Source of the DNA: Takakia lepidozioides
Lineage: Eukaryota; Streptophyta; Takakiopsida; Takakiales; Takakiaceae
DNA: 64,000 nt
Assembly (NCBI GenBank): GCA_030704615.1
Contig: CM060732.1
Coordinates: 72,087,053 to 72,151,052, forward strand
Direction: 5' to 3'
Position numbers and translations under genes: made by a program. Below the pieces are notes generated by a model. That model made no database searches and had not been told where the DNA came from. It was given only the letters and a program-made list of their open reading frames with translations. This document shows positions 23,250 to 36,050 of this stretch, one piece after another; the stretch's first letter is position 1; the number at the start of each line of letters is the position of its first letter.

Positions 23250-25729
23250 TCACCAAGCCTCAACCCTATCGTTCTGTTGGTCGATTGTGTTGACCAAGCG
23301 ACCCCCCTTATTAGCCTTCCCCTTGCTGGTGGTACGCCTGGGGGGAACCTGGACCACATACTGATCGTCACTTTGGGAACTGTGACGGTCATGACCGTTG
23401 AGGAGAGCGCCACCACAGTCTGGCTCGTCAGCATCAGGCATTTGGGGCGATGCGGGTGGTTGAGGTTCCAAATCTGCATCCTGGCGGTCCCGAATTGTGC
23501 GCAGTATAAGAGTCTTGAGCAAGTTCATGACTTGCACAGCGTGCATCAGGGCTGTCAGTGGGTCGGCCATCTGAGGCAACATGCACAACCAAATCACACT
23601 ATAGTCTCGCGCATCGAGATAGAAATACATCAACATGATGGATGACTCATTTGAGTAAAATATGTGTGTGGAAAATTTAGCCGGCAGACTAAAGTCATTG
23701 GTTTCTGAGGTCGCTCCCAGGTGTTTCCTTAAAAAAAAAATTTAACAAAACAAAGTCATTGGAAGATGGAACTGAATAATTACCTGTGTCATGTTCGGAG
23801 CAAAGACCATAGCAATATTACGAGCGTTCATCTTGTTGAGGGGCTCCTCTAGTACTACATCAGCCATCAAATTAATGGCCCAGTCTAGCAGTGCAGCTTG
23901 TGTGGATGGCAACTGCTTAACAAGGGCTACACTCTCTTCCTCGGTGTGGCACGACAATACTTGTTCTGGGGTCAATTCGTCCAGCACTCCCGATGGAAGC
24001 TCCCGAAACCAGGCCTGCAACAACACCAGATCAGAGATTCAACATCTCTAGATCGTCTCACATCACAAAGCTCACTAATTCAAGTGGGGGCTAATGACCA
24101 GCGCTCTCTCAAGTATGAACTTAGTACAGACGATCGAGCTGCAGAGCTCATGATTTACATTTTTAAAAATCTACAATCATCACCTTCCCTGCTTCTCAAT
24201 AAAACGATGTCTTGGTAGCTTAGCAGGGGTAAGAAAAGGAACCTTGATGAGACCAGAGAGACAATGGACGTCTATATCTGCTGGCACAACGCCCTTGTTG
24301 AGTTGCTCCCTCACATGTTCTTCATGGCTATTCTCAGGATTTATCCTGAAAATCCCCTCAGCCTGCAGAAAGCACAGACAATTTTAAGTGATGCTTGAAT
24401 TCAACCAAGCAGAGTAACGTTTCTTCTTCTAACCCAAAGGCAGAGCGACTGGTCTAGAAACGTAATATGTAAAATCAGCATACATTCTGATATGAGAAAG
24501 GCGGACATATACCCAGGGCAAGACCCTCCCTTCAAGATTCCTGAGCTGGGAGTTTCCTCCAACCCCAGACGAGGGTCCAAACAGTGGTTCATCGATAATC
24601 TTAGAGAGCTAAGAGGTTCTAAAAAATTGTTCCCGAAAACAAGAGGGGAGGGGAAAAAAATGTTGGTTACCTTCAATCCTCCTTGCTTGTAAAGTCGTTC
24701 CTGCATAAGGAGGAGGATGGTGGGAACACTATTGCCCTTGGCATCGAAGGAACATTGCATTGACTCTGCCGACACTCCAAAGACATTTTGGCTGCAGCGG
24801 CCACCATCCAAGACAACCCCCGTCAGTATCTTCAGAGGGTAAATACCAGCTCTCAAGTTCACGTCGTCCAGTTACGACACAGTAGAAGGTATGTCCATGT
24901 TGAAAGACACGTACGTTGGGAGACGGAAGAAGGAATATATTCCAACTTATCCACCTGAAGTCTACAACGACAAATCAGTGCTAACAGCAGCTGCAAGGGG
25001 TTGATATTTGCAGAAAGAGCTCTTAGATGCAATATACGAGTTGTAAGCCACATTTGAGCGAGCTTTATTCATGGAAGAAACTGTGCACTCCTGCATCCCC
25101 ACTGCAGTTCCCCCTGTATATTCCTTCTAATACGCGTCAACACACTTCCAGGTCATCATGCAGAAAGCAGCTCTACTCTGCCATCTCCAAAAACATCAGG
25201 ACGCAAATGTTGGTGAAAGGGGAAGGGAAATAGCAAACCTGGCACTAGGGGTGGGTCGGGGAACCTCGACCTCAAACTCTTCGGGCAGGCCAAGAAATCC
25301 ATTATAGCGATCGAAAGTGACATGGGCAACGTGCTCAACGTCGGTCGGCCACCCAATATCCATTTGATTTTCCTCCTGTCCTGCCTGACACGTCAAGAGT
25401 GAGCGCCGCACTGTGGCCAGCAAGAGTGCAACCATAGAAATCTGTGCCTCATCTCGATGCCTGTAGGATCCTGGTTCTCCCCACCTTCCGCGGGTGATTC
25501 GGTACTCGGGTCCTGTCGTGCTTAGGCATTCTTTCCTGTTTCCCCGTGAGCAAGCATCTTCATCATCGTTACTTGCTACATGGATGAGAGGGGAGGCTGG
25601 GTTTCCACTGTAGCCACCTTCGGTATCCGTGTCGGTCAGGTAATGCAAGGAGCTGATGTATTCTTCGGACTCGTTACTCTCCGACACATAACGCACTGAA
25701 TGCCGTGTCGTAGGGAGAACCGCAGTCAT
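23250..25729 (-). CDS. ROP GTPase-activating protein (CRIB + RhoGAP), five exons, 427 aa
   Basis: Minus-strand exons: 25729-25239, 24791-24671, 24362-24243, 24014-23784 and 23570-23250, all GT-AG, with lengths summing to 1284. The start ATG (MTAVLP) fits plant family members that begin MTEV. An acidic Ser-rich N-terminus leads to the CRIB motif (IGWPTDVEHVAHVTFDRYNG), which binds active ROP. The RhoGAP domain then spans exons 2-5: FGVSAESMQ, AEGIFRINPEN with the arginine finger in GIFR, LSGLIK followed by AWFRELPSGVLD, and NARNIAMVFAPNMTQ. The tail is polar and low in complexity. The protein would stimulate GTP hydrolysis by ROP/RAC switches and so act in cell polarity and signalling. CRIB plus RhoGAP is a plant-specific pairing. 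The last exon is read through to the TAA at 23250; an extra 3' splice is possible, so the final ~80 residues are the least certain part. Confidence 0.92.
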
Positions 25730-28387
25730 GTTTGTATGTTGAAACGATATAGGTCTGACCAGCGCACGGATGGGTACTGATTCCACTTTCACTTCCCGGC
25801 GTCGAGTTCTCTACTGATTTTCTCAAATGTCTACACTCCTCAAATTCGCTGTCATATCATGGGCCCTTCCTGTCTACAAGTAAACAGACATAATCATTCC
25901 TTCAGAACAGATGTACCCGCCAGCAGATAAGAGATGAAGCTCTCTCTCTCAAATATGGTCATTGACCGGTATCTCACCTCAAGGTTGTACCTGGCCTATT
26001 AGGGGCAGTAACTGTTAGTCCGGCATTCATAAGAGTAACTGTGGTTCTTTCAATCGCGGGATTTCCTTAAAATGCGAGGAGAGCTCTAGAGCTGTGAGAA
26101 CTATCTCAAAATTATCTTGTTGTCTCCCGTTTTTAGGATTGTACAGACGAGTTAATTGACTCTATGTAGAAAGAAGGCCGAAACAACAAATCACAAACAA
26201 GACGTCGAGCATTGACGGTGACACCTTGAGGTCTAAATTGCGCTCAGTGATCCACTCCTGTTTGCTGAATCTCAAGTCTGAGCTCCCTCTCGTGCTGAAA
26301 TTATGAACACGGGAAAGGCTAGGAGCGAGGCTAGGAGACTCACCCGCTGCAGCGTAGATAGGAGGGAGACAGGAGTCTTGCACCCGTGCGGCTCCACCAA
26401 CAGTCTCTTACCACAAGTCTACAAGTCCTAATTTCCTGCACTTCGCCCCTTGCGAAGTGTGGCCTGCCTTTCACACCAACAGGCAATGATGTGGACGGTC
26501 TGAACGTCCATAGAAGAGATACCTCAGACGAAAATCACGACCTCGCACGAGATCGAAGAGGTGCAAGCTCCCAACTGAGATCGAGGAAAACTGAGCACGA
26601 AGGAGAAGATTATGCAACCTGATACAGCCACAAAAATATGCCAGAGAGATGACGAGCCTCTAATCTCCAGCACACTAACTAAGAAACATAAAGCTCTCTC
26701 CCCTCACAGCTATAGTCTGTACACCTCTGGCGGGCCCCAGTCCAGCGATTGAGAAAGAAAGATATAGAGAACGCCAGATCATGCCACACACCGCATAAAA
26801 ACGAGTGCTGAAAGAGAGCGAGCTGCGGAGAGGAAGCGATGCCGGCAACACACTTTGTACACGACACACTCTCGCTCCTCCCTCCACTATTCCCCCTCTC
26901 TTCCCGCTCCGCCATCGCCCCGGCCCCACATCGTCGCTCTTGCCAGCCAAGAACAACACTCCCCAAGATTCTCGTCGCGGCCAAGAACATGCATCGTGCC
27001 CTCCAACAACCCCCACGATGGATGACCCCCCTCGTCATCCACCCCGTTGGCGCCAATAATGGATGTAAACCGGGCTTTATCAACGAAAAACATTATCCAT
27101 CCCCTAGTACTAGCCCATACTTATGATTTCTGGTGCGCGATCTACTGTGATTTTCGGATCGCACCATGCCATGCCATGCCATGTATGCTCGACAAAAACA
27201 GGCGCCGCCGAAACCGCATTGGGTGTGACCGGATTCCACCGGTTTCAGCATGACGTCAGGTGAAGTTCACCGGCTGAAACCAGTCCGAAACCATAAGTAA
27301 GCTTCTGGTTTGGGGTTTAATGGGGAGTCAGAGGGACGAAGATCACACCTGCCAGTCGCCTGCTTTATTGGCAACGGTACTGTTCCACCCACAATTAGAA
27401 ACTACTATTCACCTAGAATAAAGTGAAAAAACTATCGTGACGGAAAATAGCCGACCAGTAATTTTATTTTATTCTGAAAAAGGCATAGGCTCAAATGTAT
27501 TGAAGAGCAAGGAAAAAATAACCATGTCCATCCCCAATAGAAAGCGCATCGCACCTTTGGATGCAAAGTATTGCCGATTTATAGGGTCCCAAATCCTGGC
27601 TGGGGCTGTTCCTGAAGGTCAAAAAAAGGGAGAGCATTGGAGCGGCCAATGGGGAGGGAGGGCACGGATGTTGTGGAAGGCCAAAAGGTGAACAAAGGGG
27701 TACGAGCTGAACGGACAATTGTTGCATTCTTTGTTTACGACGATGAACAATTGTTGCATTCTTTGTTTACGGACGACGATGAACAATTGTTGCATTCTTT
27801 GTTTGGAGTAGCGGACGATGGAGGCTCCCATTTGTGGGACAAGTTTGTTGGAGAGAGGGTCCCTGTAAAAATGGGATGGAGAGGGTGAATATTCAAATAT
27901 CCCGCCAACTGACAGCCATTTTCGGCCTACGTGCGCCTGTGCCCTTTCATATGTGTCAGACTATCGCCACTCCGGTTTTACTGCATCCCCCGGAATAGCC
28001 AGACTTTCGCCTCGGATGAACGTATGTCAGCCGGATGGATGATGCAATCTTCTCGTTGTCTCGCCTGATAAGTTAAACAGGGGGCGACCTCCAGGTGTCG
28101 CCAGGTACGCCTCTCAGGGGGCCCAGTCCGACGGAACGGTAATAAGGCTCGACAAACTGCAACTTTTTCCACAGACTCGGCGCCGTTTGCAGGGATATAA
28201 GCGAATGAGTATCTCATGATAGTTCGATATGATGATCTCTGGTTTTTCTTTCATTGTTTTCGATTACTGAAACTGGGACGTTTCTTTTTCTTAACATTAG
28301 ATTTAGATTTGTAGAGTAAATGATCTTTGGTCCATTCTCTTTTGTCATTAAATATAGATTTGTAGGATAAATAATTTTGTTTTCTGA
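25730..28387. other. Upstream region of the ROP-GAP gene and intergenic sequence
   Basis: No protein recognised. The ROP-GAP promoter and 5' UTR should lie just right of 25730. CT-rich tracts (near 25940 and 26690) and a 5-bp ATGCC run at about 27165-27185 are present. Confidence 0.5.
27715..27818. repeat. Minisatellite, 32-36 bp x 3
   Basis: ACAATTGTTGCATTCTTTGT starts three successive units at 27715, 27747 and 27783. Units differ by an indel within the GACGATGA end. Confidence 0.85.
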
Positions 28388-28450
28388 TTTTTTTAAGAAC
28401 AGGGGACAGAGGCCCTGGATATTTATTCATTTATTTGGAACAATTCCGTT
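28388..28450 (-). repeat. Retroposon 3'-tail repeat, copy 2
   Basis: A short T-rich run followed by AAGAACAGGGGACAGAGGCC, the same as the tails at 21.25 and 61.97 kb. On the minus strand it reads as a 3' end with an A-rich tail. Confidence 0.5.
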
Positions 28451-29018
28451 TTCAAAATGATGAATACTTTTATTATTTAGAAATGAATTTAAAAACAAAA
28501 AACAGCAAAACGTGTTTGAAGGAGGTTTATAGATTTGACGATGAAGGGTAGGACGCCACACGTGGCTCGGTGAACGACGCCGTTGTCATGGAACATGCCA
28601 TGTGGCAACCTTGAAGTAGGCTAATGAGAGGCTGGCATGGCCCGCCTTCATGCCCCATGCATGCACCTACGTGGGTCATGCATAATGCCTATACCAAATT
28701 TTCCCATTATTATGAAGGAAAGAACACCGAACCCCATATGAAATCAATACATTGCGATGCTTTGGTGACCAGGCTTGTTTGGACATTAACTCCGATGCCG
28801 CAAACATGACCACGTCGCTATGTAGTAATACCTAGTCGGTCTCACTAGATCCCTGAAGTCGGAGCGGAAGGAGCTTAATATCTTGTTGTACACCACACAA
28901 TAAAATTCCGCAGCTCTTGTGCACAAGGAAAAACAAATTGGAACATGAGTCATGCCACATGCAGCATGAACCGCTGGGATTGGGATTGGACAAATAAATT
29001 CAATGTGCTGTGTTCCGC
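28451..29018. other. Intergenic, nothing identified
   Basis: Short chance frames only. Confidence 0.5.
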
Positions 29019-29230
29019 AAAAGCAATAGGATACATTCGTGCGCATGATAAGGTTGAGGTAACCAAGTCCAAAACCAATAGGATATATTTCGTGCGCATG
29101 ATAAGGTTGAGGTAACGAAGTGCAAAACCAATAGGATATATTCGTGCGCATGATAAGGTTGAGGTAACGAAGTGGAAAAGCAATAGGATATATTTTCGTG
29201 TGCACGATGAGGTTGAGGTAACGGAGTGGA
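29019..29230. repeat. Minisatellite, 52-53 bp x 4
   Basis: Units start at 29019, 29071, 29124 and 29176 and share CAATAGGATA, CGTGCGCATGATAAGGTTGA and GGTAAC-AAGTG blocks. The last unit is the most diverged. Repeated peptides in all frames are a by-product of the array. Confidence 0.9.
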
Positions 29231-32200
29231 TATCTTGCACACAACAACATTGTGGGTCCAGAACATTCATTTGTAACCTTACCTTCAAGTATTGTCCATC
29301 AATGCACACTTCATTCCGTTTTGCATCTCGCATAACGGTTGGCATTGACGGTTTACCGACTGGAATCTCATGGATCCAACCAACTCAATATCTGCAACCA
29401 TAATCTGCCAAGTAGCAAGATTATTTTTGCAACTTTTTTGTCCTTTTTCAAAATCTCCCTAGAAACATTGTTTATCCATAAACTGTTGAAATAATTATAA
29501 GTTTTTTATTTTATTTTATTTGAAGGAGATGAAGCCCGAATAAGTTCTTTTGTCAAAAAACGGTATGAATAGTTAAATAGCTTTAATTTATAACAGATTT
29601 TGTTTTGTTTTTTATAACATATTTATTGTTAACTAGGGATATAAATACCCAGTCAAATCCCATTCGTTAAATAATGAGGTAGAATTCGTCAAACAACAAA
29701 GTCAAGGAACCATGTACGCATGGCCATCATGGCCCCATGAACTGATCCGCATCATCCGCAATTCCGCAAGCCTGCGCATAATTTTCACTATATAATATGT
29801 AATGTACATATTCTGGCGAGGCTAAATACAGAGCGATATGCCAGAGACGTTGAGTGGCAAAACGAATCTTGTTGTCAGCATTACGTGGACGATTCATTTA
29901 CATAATTATATATTACGATGGCAATTCATGATTGGCCCCAACTAGTGAGGCCCCTAAGAGGCTAGAGTAGCGGGCCTGCCAAAATGGTTAACCGGCACCT
30001 AAAGTCAAACTGGCGTCAGCTCGTACCGGACCGCAGTTAGTATAAGTACGCCTCGTACTTTTCTGGGCTTATTGTAATAACTAGTAACATGAAAGTACCG
30101 CTATCTGGTCATCGATGTGGATGAATATCATCCAGGTAGAGTGATTTTGAATGGCAGCCTATCAACGGCACTGTATTTCACTCAATTACCTGGCGAGAAC
30201 TTAATTAGGGTGCAGGGTCGCCATTAATCCACCTTACCATAAGCCAGGCTTTTCTGGGGCTGCCTGCTGCAGTTTCGCCAGATTTTGCCACAATATTTTG
30301 CTGGATTCAAGGCTCCCTTCCCAAGGCAAGGCTGCCTCAGACGAAGTCAGCGATGGTATTTACACCGTCAGATTAGTTTGAAATATTTCAAACGGACAGA
30401 TTTTTATTTTTATTTTTATTTTTTAACAGGGGTTGTAGATGCATTAAAAGGAGCATGCCAGGGAAAGTAACCATGCGGAGTCAGAAAGGAATAGTAATAT
30501 TTGTATTTTACCAGAGGGAAATTCCACACTTTCAACCCCTAACGATCAATCAATGGAAAGTATACTTATATCTACTTCATTCATTAAACATCCAACAAAT
30601 GCACCAACTAGTCAGCATAGTCGGTTGTTCTGATTGTTGCGTGATTGAGATTTTCGCCATCACACCCTGTGCCTATCTTTAATATATCTGTCATTCATTC
30701 ATTGGAAAAAATAATAGCCTCCTTTAATATCAGGTATTTATTTTCAATCTAATTATTCAACTTTTTGAAAAAAAACAAACTCCTTCGAAATCAGGTATTT
30801 ATTTATCCAATTTATTTACTCAACCCTTTGGGAGAAAAAAGAAATTCCTCCTCCTTTCACTAGGATCCCATCTTACTGGGCTTCAGGTATTTTAGCTACC
30901 AAACTAGCATAGTCCCAGGTTCAATTCTAGGAACGTGTTGGCGCGGCCCCCCAAATGGATCACGCAACGGATATATTTGTCTTTAGGAACGAGTCAATGG
31001 AAATAAAATAATAGTCGACGGTCAAGTTTGACTGTTCCTTAATGAGCCAAAAAGAATTCCAAGCCTTGCCCATGTGGGCCAAGGACGGAATAAAGGCAGT
31101 TAATAAATTGTCGAGGATGAGGGGGTCCGAAAGCGAGGATTTGATTGAGAATGTAAATAATGATTAGTATGTCCGTTTCAATCCAACGCACATTCCTCTA
31201 TTATGTCCCTTAATTAGGCTTGTCCTTTGTCCCTACCCACCATCTTATTATCTACCACGCACCGCTTTCATCCACTACATCCATATATGTACACTCTACC
31301 ACACATGAGTCTGGGTACATATAAATCAAACCATTCATCCAGGACATCCTTATGGAAGCTTCTAGACCAAACTGCGCTGTAATACGGGTGGATCACTTGA
31401 GGCGGTACTGGATATATGAAATACATGTTTTTTGGAACTGGTCCTATTATCACCAATACATTCCAATATGGAGGCAAATAATGAGTATATATATTTGGTT
31501 TAAATTACAGAACTGCCCAGTCAAATTTGGGGGATAAGTTGGCCCTCTAGCAGTCTCTTTTTTTTTTCTTTTTGCAGGTTTCCTTCAAAACAATTTGCTC
31601 CAAGCCAGATCACAACCGAACATCTACATAACATTTCTTTTGGGGGAGTTTTCACGAAACGGCTCCCTGTGTTTTTGGCTCCCACGGAGTCAGTAAAGGA
31701 AAATGAAGGCCTTTATTTTCAGTTTTTCGCCAAAACAGGAGGATGGATGAGAGGTTTGTCGACAGATTGTATGAGTGCCATCGTGGACCTGTTAAAAAAT
31801 TCCACCTGTCAGATAGCAACCTTTCAAGAGGTGCTAGCTTTAAAAAAATTAAAAAATAATAATAATTTTAAACCCCACCCAAAAAAATAAAATAAAATAA
31901 ACTCAACAGAAGAACAACAACGCCGATCTACCTGCTTGGAAATCCTGGCTAAATAACTTGTGAGTCAGAGAGACATCCGCCCGCCCTTCTCTATTCGACA
32001 TTTGGCACAGCCTGCCTCGAAATCCGACCAGGGCTGACCAGGGCTGCTGCTACAGGGAGGCAACTGCTGCTGCAAACTGGCACGCCGCTTCAATGCATTT
32101 TCGTTCAACTTACACATCTGCAGAGAGAGAGTAGAAAATATAGAAAAAGCAGATACAGTAGCCATCACTGTTGTTCTGGATTGCTCAGACACTATCATAA

Positions 32201-32472
32201 ACTTTAACGATTTTGTGAGAGCCTACCGGCTGGGGTTGGAATTGTGTGAGCACAGCGGCAGCAACTTATAGGGGTATGTATTATGTTTGCAACTGGAAAT
32301 ACAAAGCAAAAGTGGAGGGGCATTGCATGAATAGGTCAATTACATGTCTATGATGAATGTGTTATACATACTAATGTGGCCTGCCATGCCGTTGAGCACA
32401 TTGTATATTCCGTAAAGCACTGCCAAAATAATTTGTTTGTATTTATCGTGCCGTTAAAAAGCAGAATTCATG
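29231..32472. other. Intergenic, AT-rich, no gene seen
   Basis: About 3.2 kb without a recognisable gene. Near 30930 a B-box-like GGTTCAATTC suggests a tRNA-derived relic, but no A box at the proper distance is convincing. Poly(T)/T-rich tracts occur near 30400 and 31555. Confidence 0.5.
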
Positions 32473-32503
32473 GGGGTGCATTCCACCTGGCGGAATGCAC
32501 CCC
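32473..32503. repeat. Perfect 12-bp hairpin
   Basis: GGGGTGCATTCC (32473-32484) and GGAATGCACCCC (32492-32503) are perfect complements with a 7-base loop. A related GTGCATTCCG/AATGCAC pair follows at about 32520-32540. Confidence 0.8.
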
Positions 32504-32606
32504 ATCAGCTTCCTCGAGTGCATTCCGAAATGCAGAATGCACCGGCCATTAGATTCTTTTTTAAATCTTTTGGCATTTCTTTACGCAGGGTAATACCTCA
32601 CGTGTC

Positions 32607-32681
32607 GGGCATTCCCGGATTTTCGGGCCTTCCCCTCGGGCTACCGCCCTCAGCGTCGGGCCCTTAAATCCGGGAATGCCC
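32607..32681. repeat. Perfect 16-bp inverted repeat (foldback)
   Basis: GGGCATTCCCGGATTT (32607-32622) pairs with AAATCCGGGAATGCCC (32666-32681) around a 43-base GC-rich loop that itself contains GGGCC/GGCCC-type words. Confidence 0.85.
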
Positions 32682-32689
32682 TCCACTCA

Positions 32690-33549
32690 AGGCATTATCC
32701 TATACAGAAAAATCCAATTTGCTATTTCTCATGAATTTTCACTGACAAAAACTAATACATGTGATAGCAATGTGAGCTCCGCAGTTTGCAGAGGGGCGCT
32801 CCAACGGTCTCTTCATCTCTCTCATTCGTTCAGTCTCCAGATGCCTGCTCTGATTAGCCTTTTAGTCTTGATTACATCTTATTTCTAATCGTCCGTCTAA
32901 AAGCTTCAAATTGATAGCCTTATCTCTTTACATTTACACTGGAATCGAGTTTTCCAAACTTTCAAAAGATTACTTTGGTTTTTTTTTCATCCCTTCCCCT
33001 CTCTCTTCTCTTATTCATTAGCTTGGCTGGCTCGTTTTACCGCCACCTTTGTGGTCTTGTGATCTCTCCTCATCGCTGTAGTATTTCTCATTTTCCTTCA
33101 TCTAGGCGTTCGCTACTGCGGTTCACGTCGTTTTCCCTGTGTCTTCATTCAACCCGCTCTTTTGCAACTTCACTTTGAATTTCGTTGTGGCGTGCTGCAG
33201 TGTTTCTCCGCGACCTACTTCCACTATTAATTCAAAGGCCACAGGAACGAGACGGATTGGACAGCCGAATTATCATCCTTCTTCTGCACTGCTTCAGATG
33301 ACCCCTATCTTGCTTCCGATGAACTGGAAGAAGAGGCAAGGACCTGGACACCATTGATGTAGTCACGCGCTCTTTGAACCTCCATTCTGCGATTTTCTTC
33401 TTCAATTTCCGAATCTGAAAGAGCTCCCAGGAGCTGGAAACCAGTATCTTGGTTTCATATCTAGAGCCTATGACCACCCCATGGAGCTCAGAGTGATGAT
33501 TCGTATGTCTAGATGGCACCAATGGGGGGCGGCATGGCATATATCTTTG
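32690..33549. other. Intergenic; nothing identified
   Basis: T- and CT-rich sequence, no recognised protein. Confidence 0.45.
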
Positions 33550-34230
33550 CCTGAAGACGGTTTCCAGGACAAGGGACTGAGGCAGATCGTTGTTTCGTAT
33601 TCAAAATGTCAACGTGTGGGCCTGGCAGCAGCGTGGATCTGGTCCACTGGATGACAAGTGGAGACTTGTTAAACAGTTGGATCATCTTCGACCATATCAA
33701 GCGAATTACAAATCACTAGTGGGTGATAATGGGTGCACATGTCTACCAGGATGCTAATGACAATTGCTATTTGTGAGATGAAAGAGGAGGACACACAATC
33801 GGAGATGCTTCTTTGGCAAGGAATAAACGAACAGATGGCGAGGGCGGGATTGCCCCCGCCGAGTTTCCGTGGTTTCATGGTGGACAACGCACAAGCAAAT
33901 TGGGTTGCAATCCGAAGGGTGTACGGGGAAGACCCCAATATTCCAATGGAAGACAAAGAGAGATCTTGTGGCTCCTCTGCGGCGCATCTGGTGGACATCC
34001 TCACTGCCACACCGCAAGACATTGTGAGGTCAATTATGCAGCAATCCAGGTACAACGAGTTCTTGAAAGGGAAACAGTGGGGCTTGGGGCCAGACAGGCA
34101 GAAAATACTGATGCGGACTGCCTCCAGATCGAAGAATCCTCGGAAGTGGGCAGCAGCCTTGCGAGAGGGCCTTCCAGACACGCCATTGCTTCGAAGAGGC
34201 CAACACTTGGAAGGAGATATTCACACCCAT
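33550..34230 (+). pseudogene. Transposase-like (MULE-type) fragment, broken
   Basis: Plus-strand frames resemble the catalytic region of a transposase-derived protein family. I recall this family from seed-free plants: a stretch like MGAHVYQDAND-CY, then MKEEDTQSEMLLW, then FRGFMVDNAQANWVAIRRVYG and PMEDKERSC. Stops lie upstream (33600-33740), and the frame shifts after ERSC. The assignment to Mutator-like transposases is an inference from general pattern. No terminal inverted repeats were found around it. Confidence 0.4.
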
Positions 34231-34320
34231 CCAGTAAGACGAAGTCTTGACGAGCCACCTGGCGGAGAAGAGGATTCCTGGCAAGCTGATTTTGTGCAAA
34301 AAGTTTTATATATCTGACCT

Positions 34321-34589
34321 CACATCATGGCGTAATTTATTGCATCATCCCATTTTTTTCGTGAACGTCAATTTGGCAGTGGATTTTCTTCTAAAACCAC
34401 AATACATACTTATATTGCCTCCAAAAAATATTCGGAGGATTATTGTTCATGGTTATATTGTGCATAAAATAGCCAAATAATCATATATATTGCTTTATTT
34501 CAATAGTAAATTTGGTTTATTCATATTTCTCGTATTATTTCTGGACCAAACAAAAGTCCAGAATTAGTTAAAATAGTGTTCAAATGTCA
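34321..34589. other. AT-rich spacer
   Basis: No gene or repeat recognised. Confidence 0.4.
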
Positions 34590-35260
34590 TTCTGAACCAT
34601 ACCCTGGTGGACATGTATGCAAAATGTCGGTGCATCGAGCCATGTACAAGGGCTAAGAGGTGCATGGGGATATCGTCAAGCTGGAATTGTACCAAATGTC
34701 ATTATGAACATTGCCCTGGCAGCTCTGGAAAAGGGCAAAGAGGTCCATGGCGACATTTTCAGAGCTGCAATTGTACCAAATGTCATTCTGAACAGTACTC
34801 TCATAGACATGTATGAAAGGCGTGTTCGACAGTATGGCTGAACGAGATGTGGTGTTGTGGAGTGCGATGATTGTAGGATATGCACAACAAGGGCGCGGGA
34901 TGGAGGCTTTGGAGACCTATGAGCAAATGATCTGCAAAGGGGTGAAGCCCAACCACGTCACATTTGTGTGCGTGTGAAAGCCTGGCAGCCCTGGAAAAGG
35001 GCAAAGAGGTCCATGGTGACATTGTCAAAGCTGGAAATGTGCCCAATGTCATTCTGAACTCTGCCCTGGTGGATATGTATGCCAAATGTGGGAGCATTGA
35101 GGATGCAAAAGGAGTGCTCAACACTATGGCTGAACGAGATGTGGTGTCATAGAACGCGATGCTTGCAGGGTATGCACAGCAGGGGCGGGGGATGGAGGCC
35201 TTGGAGACCTATGAGCAATTGATGGGGGAAGGGTGAAGTGCAACCACATCACGTTTGTGT
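34590..35260 (+). pseudogene. PPR (PLS-type) pseudogene, plus strand
   Basis: Two to three pentatricopeptide modules can be read across frames: EVHGDIVK, VPNVILNSALVDMYAKCGSI, NTMAERDVVSWNAML-like sequence, GYAQQGRGMEALETYEQ, KPNHVTFVCV. These are signature repeats of plant organelle RNA-binding PPR proteins. Several stops and frame shifts break it, including a TGA after FVCV and a TAG in place of the W of VSWNAML. A deletion joins FVCV directly to a 'SLAALEKGKEVHGD'-type block. It is closely related to the minus-strand copy at 36.8-37.6 kb. Confidence 0.85.
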
Positions 35261-35544
35261 GCGTTTGCAATACTTTGTGCAAGCCTAAGGCTGGGGCCTG
35301 AGGAGCGCAGGAAGCCTGCTTTGGGGGAGCTAGACACTGTTGGTTGATAAACCCCGGAGGGACACATTTTGAGGACAGTTTTCCTCGTTTTAATTTGATT
35401 AAATGGGCCTTCGACCCTTTTTGTCAATGAATACTTTTCTACACCAATGCGAACTATCACATGTAAGTTATTCCACATTAATGTACAATAACCCACATGC
35501 AAGTAGCCTCACACATGACACTTGTCATTAAAAAAAAAAAAGTG

Positions 35545-35705
35545 GACGCGTTGCCGAAGCAAGCGTAACTTATGGTGTCACTTGACCCAGAAGGGCTACT
35601 GCCTTCTGGTAGGAAGGTGGACACCTTTGTAACAACCAACAGGGTGGTTTGAACCCACAACCACTCATAAGAGGGTATATGCCCTTACCACTGGGCTACA
35701 TGTTC
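35545..35705 (-). repeat. tRNA-derived SINE-like repeat, copy A
   Basis: On the minus strand an A box (TAGCCCAGTGG, 35698-35688) and B box (GGTTCAAACC, 35655-35646) are correctly ordered. The downstream body contains GACACCATAAGTTACGCTT. It matches the copy at 37980-38130 over most of its length. Confidence 0.7.
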
Positions 35706-35950
35706 GTTGTTCACTTGTCATAAATACTTACACTAGGGCTTCGCGTTGCTCCGCACTATTAGCGACGAATTCTGAGAACTGCGTTCAATTGGCACAAAAA
35801 GGGGTGGGTCATCCCCACGCATACAATGATTCTTTTCATTATTGGAAATATATACTATGCAAAAAACATGAGGAACTATGCAAAAGTATAACTGTCATAG
35901 GCTTACCCCTATCTATGCCCAAAAAGTGAGGGGGATTTGAACCCCCTTTT

Positions 35951-36050
35951 TTGCCCGGTATGCAGACCACCTCCCCCTCCCCTCCCCTCCCCTTCCCTCC
36001 GTCCGTCCGTCCATCCGTCCCCAAGTCCGTCCCCAAGTCCGTCCCCAAGC
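35951..36050. repeat. CCGT/CCCAAGTCCGTC simple repeat
   Basis: C-rich tract, then CCGT x4 and a 12-bp unit (CCCAAGTCCGTC) about three times. Confidence 0.8.

Noticed and set aside
26675-27083. Overlapping minus-strand frames upstream of ROP-GAP as an extra gene
   Set aside because: Compositionally biased and without family resemblance; could be 5' UTR or chance.
28786-29345. Repeated peptides (LRYLNLIMRT-type) on the minus strand
   Set aside because: Products of the 52-53-bp minisatellite read in several frames, not a repeat protein.
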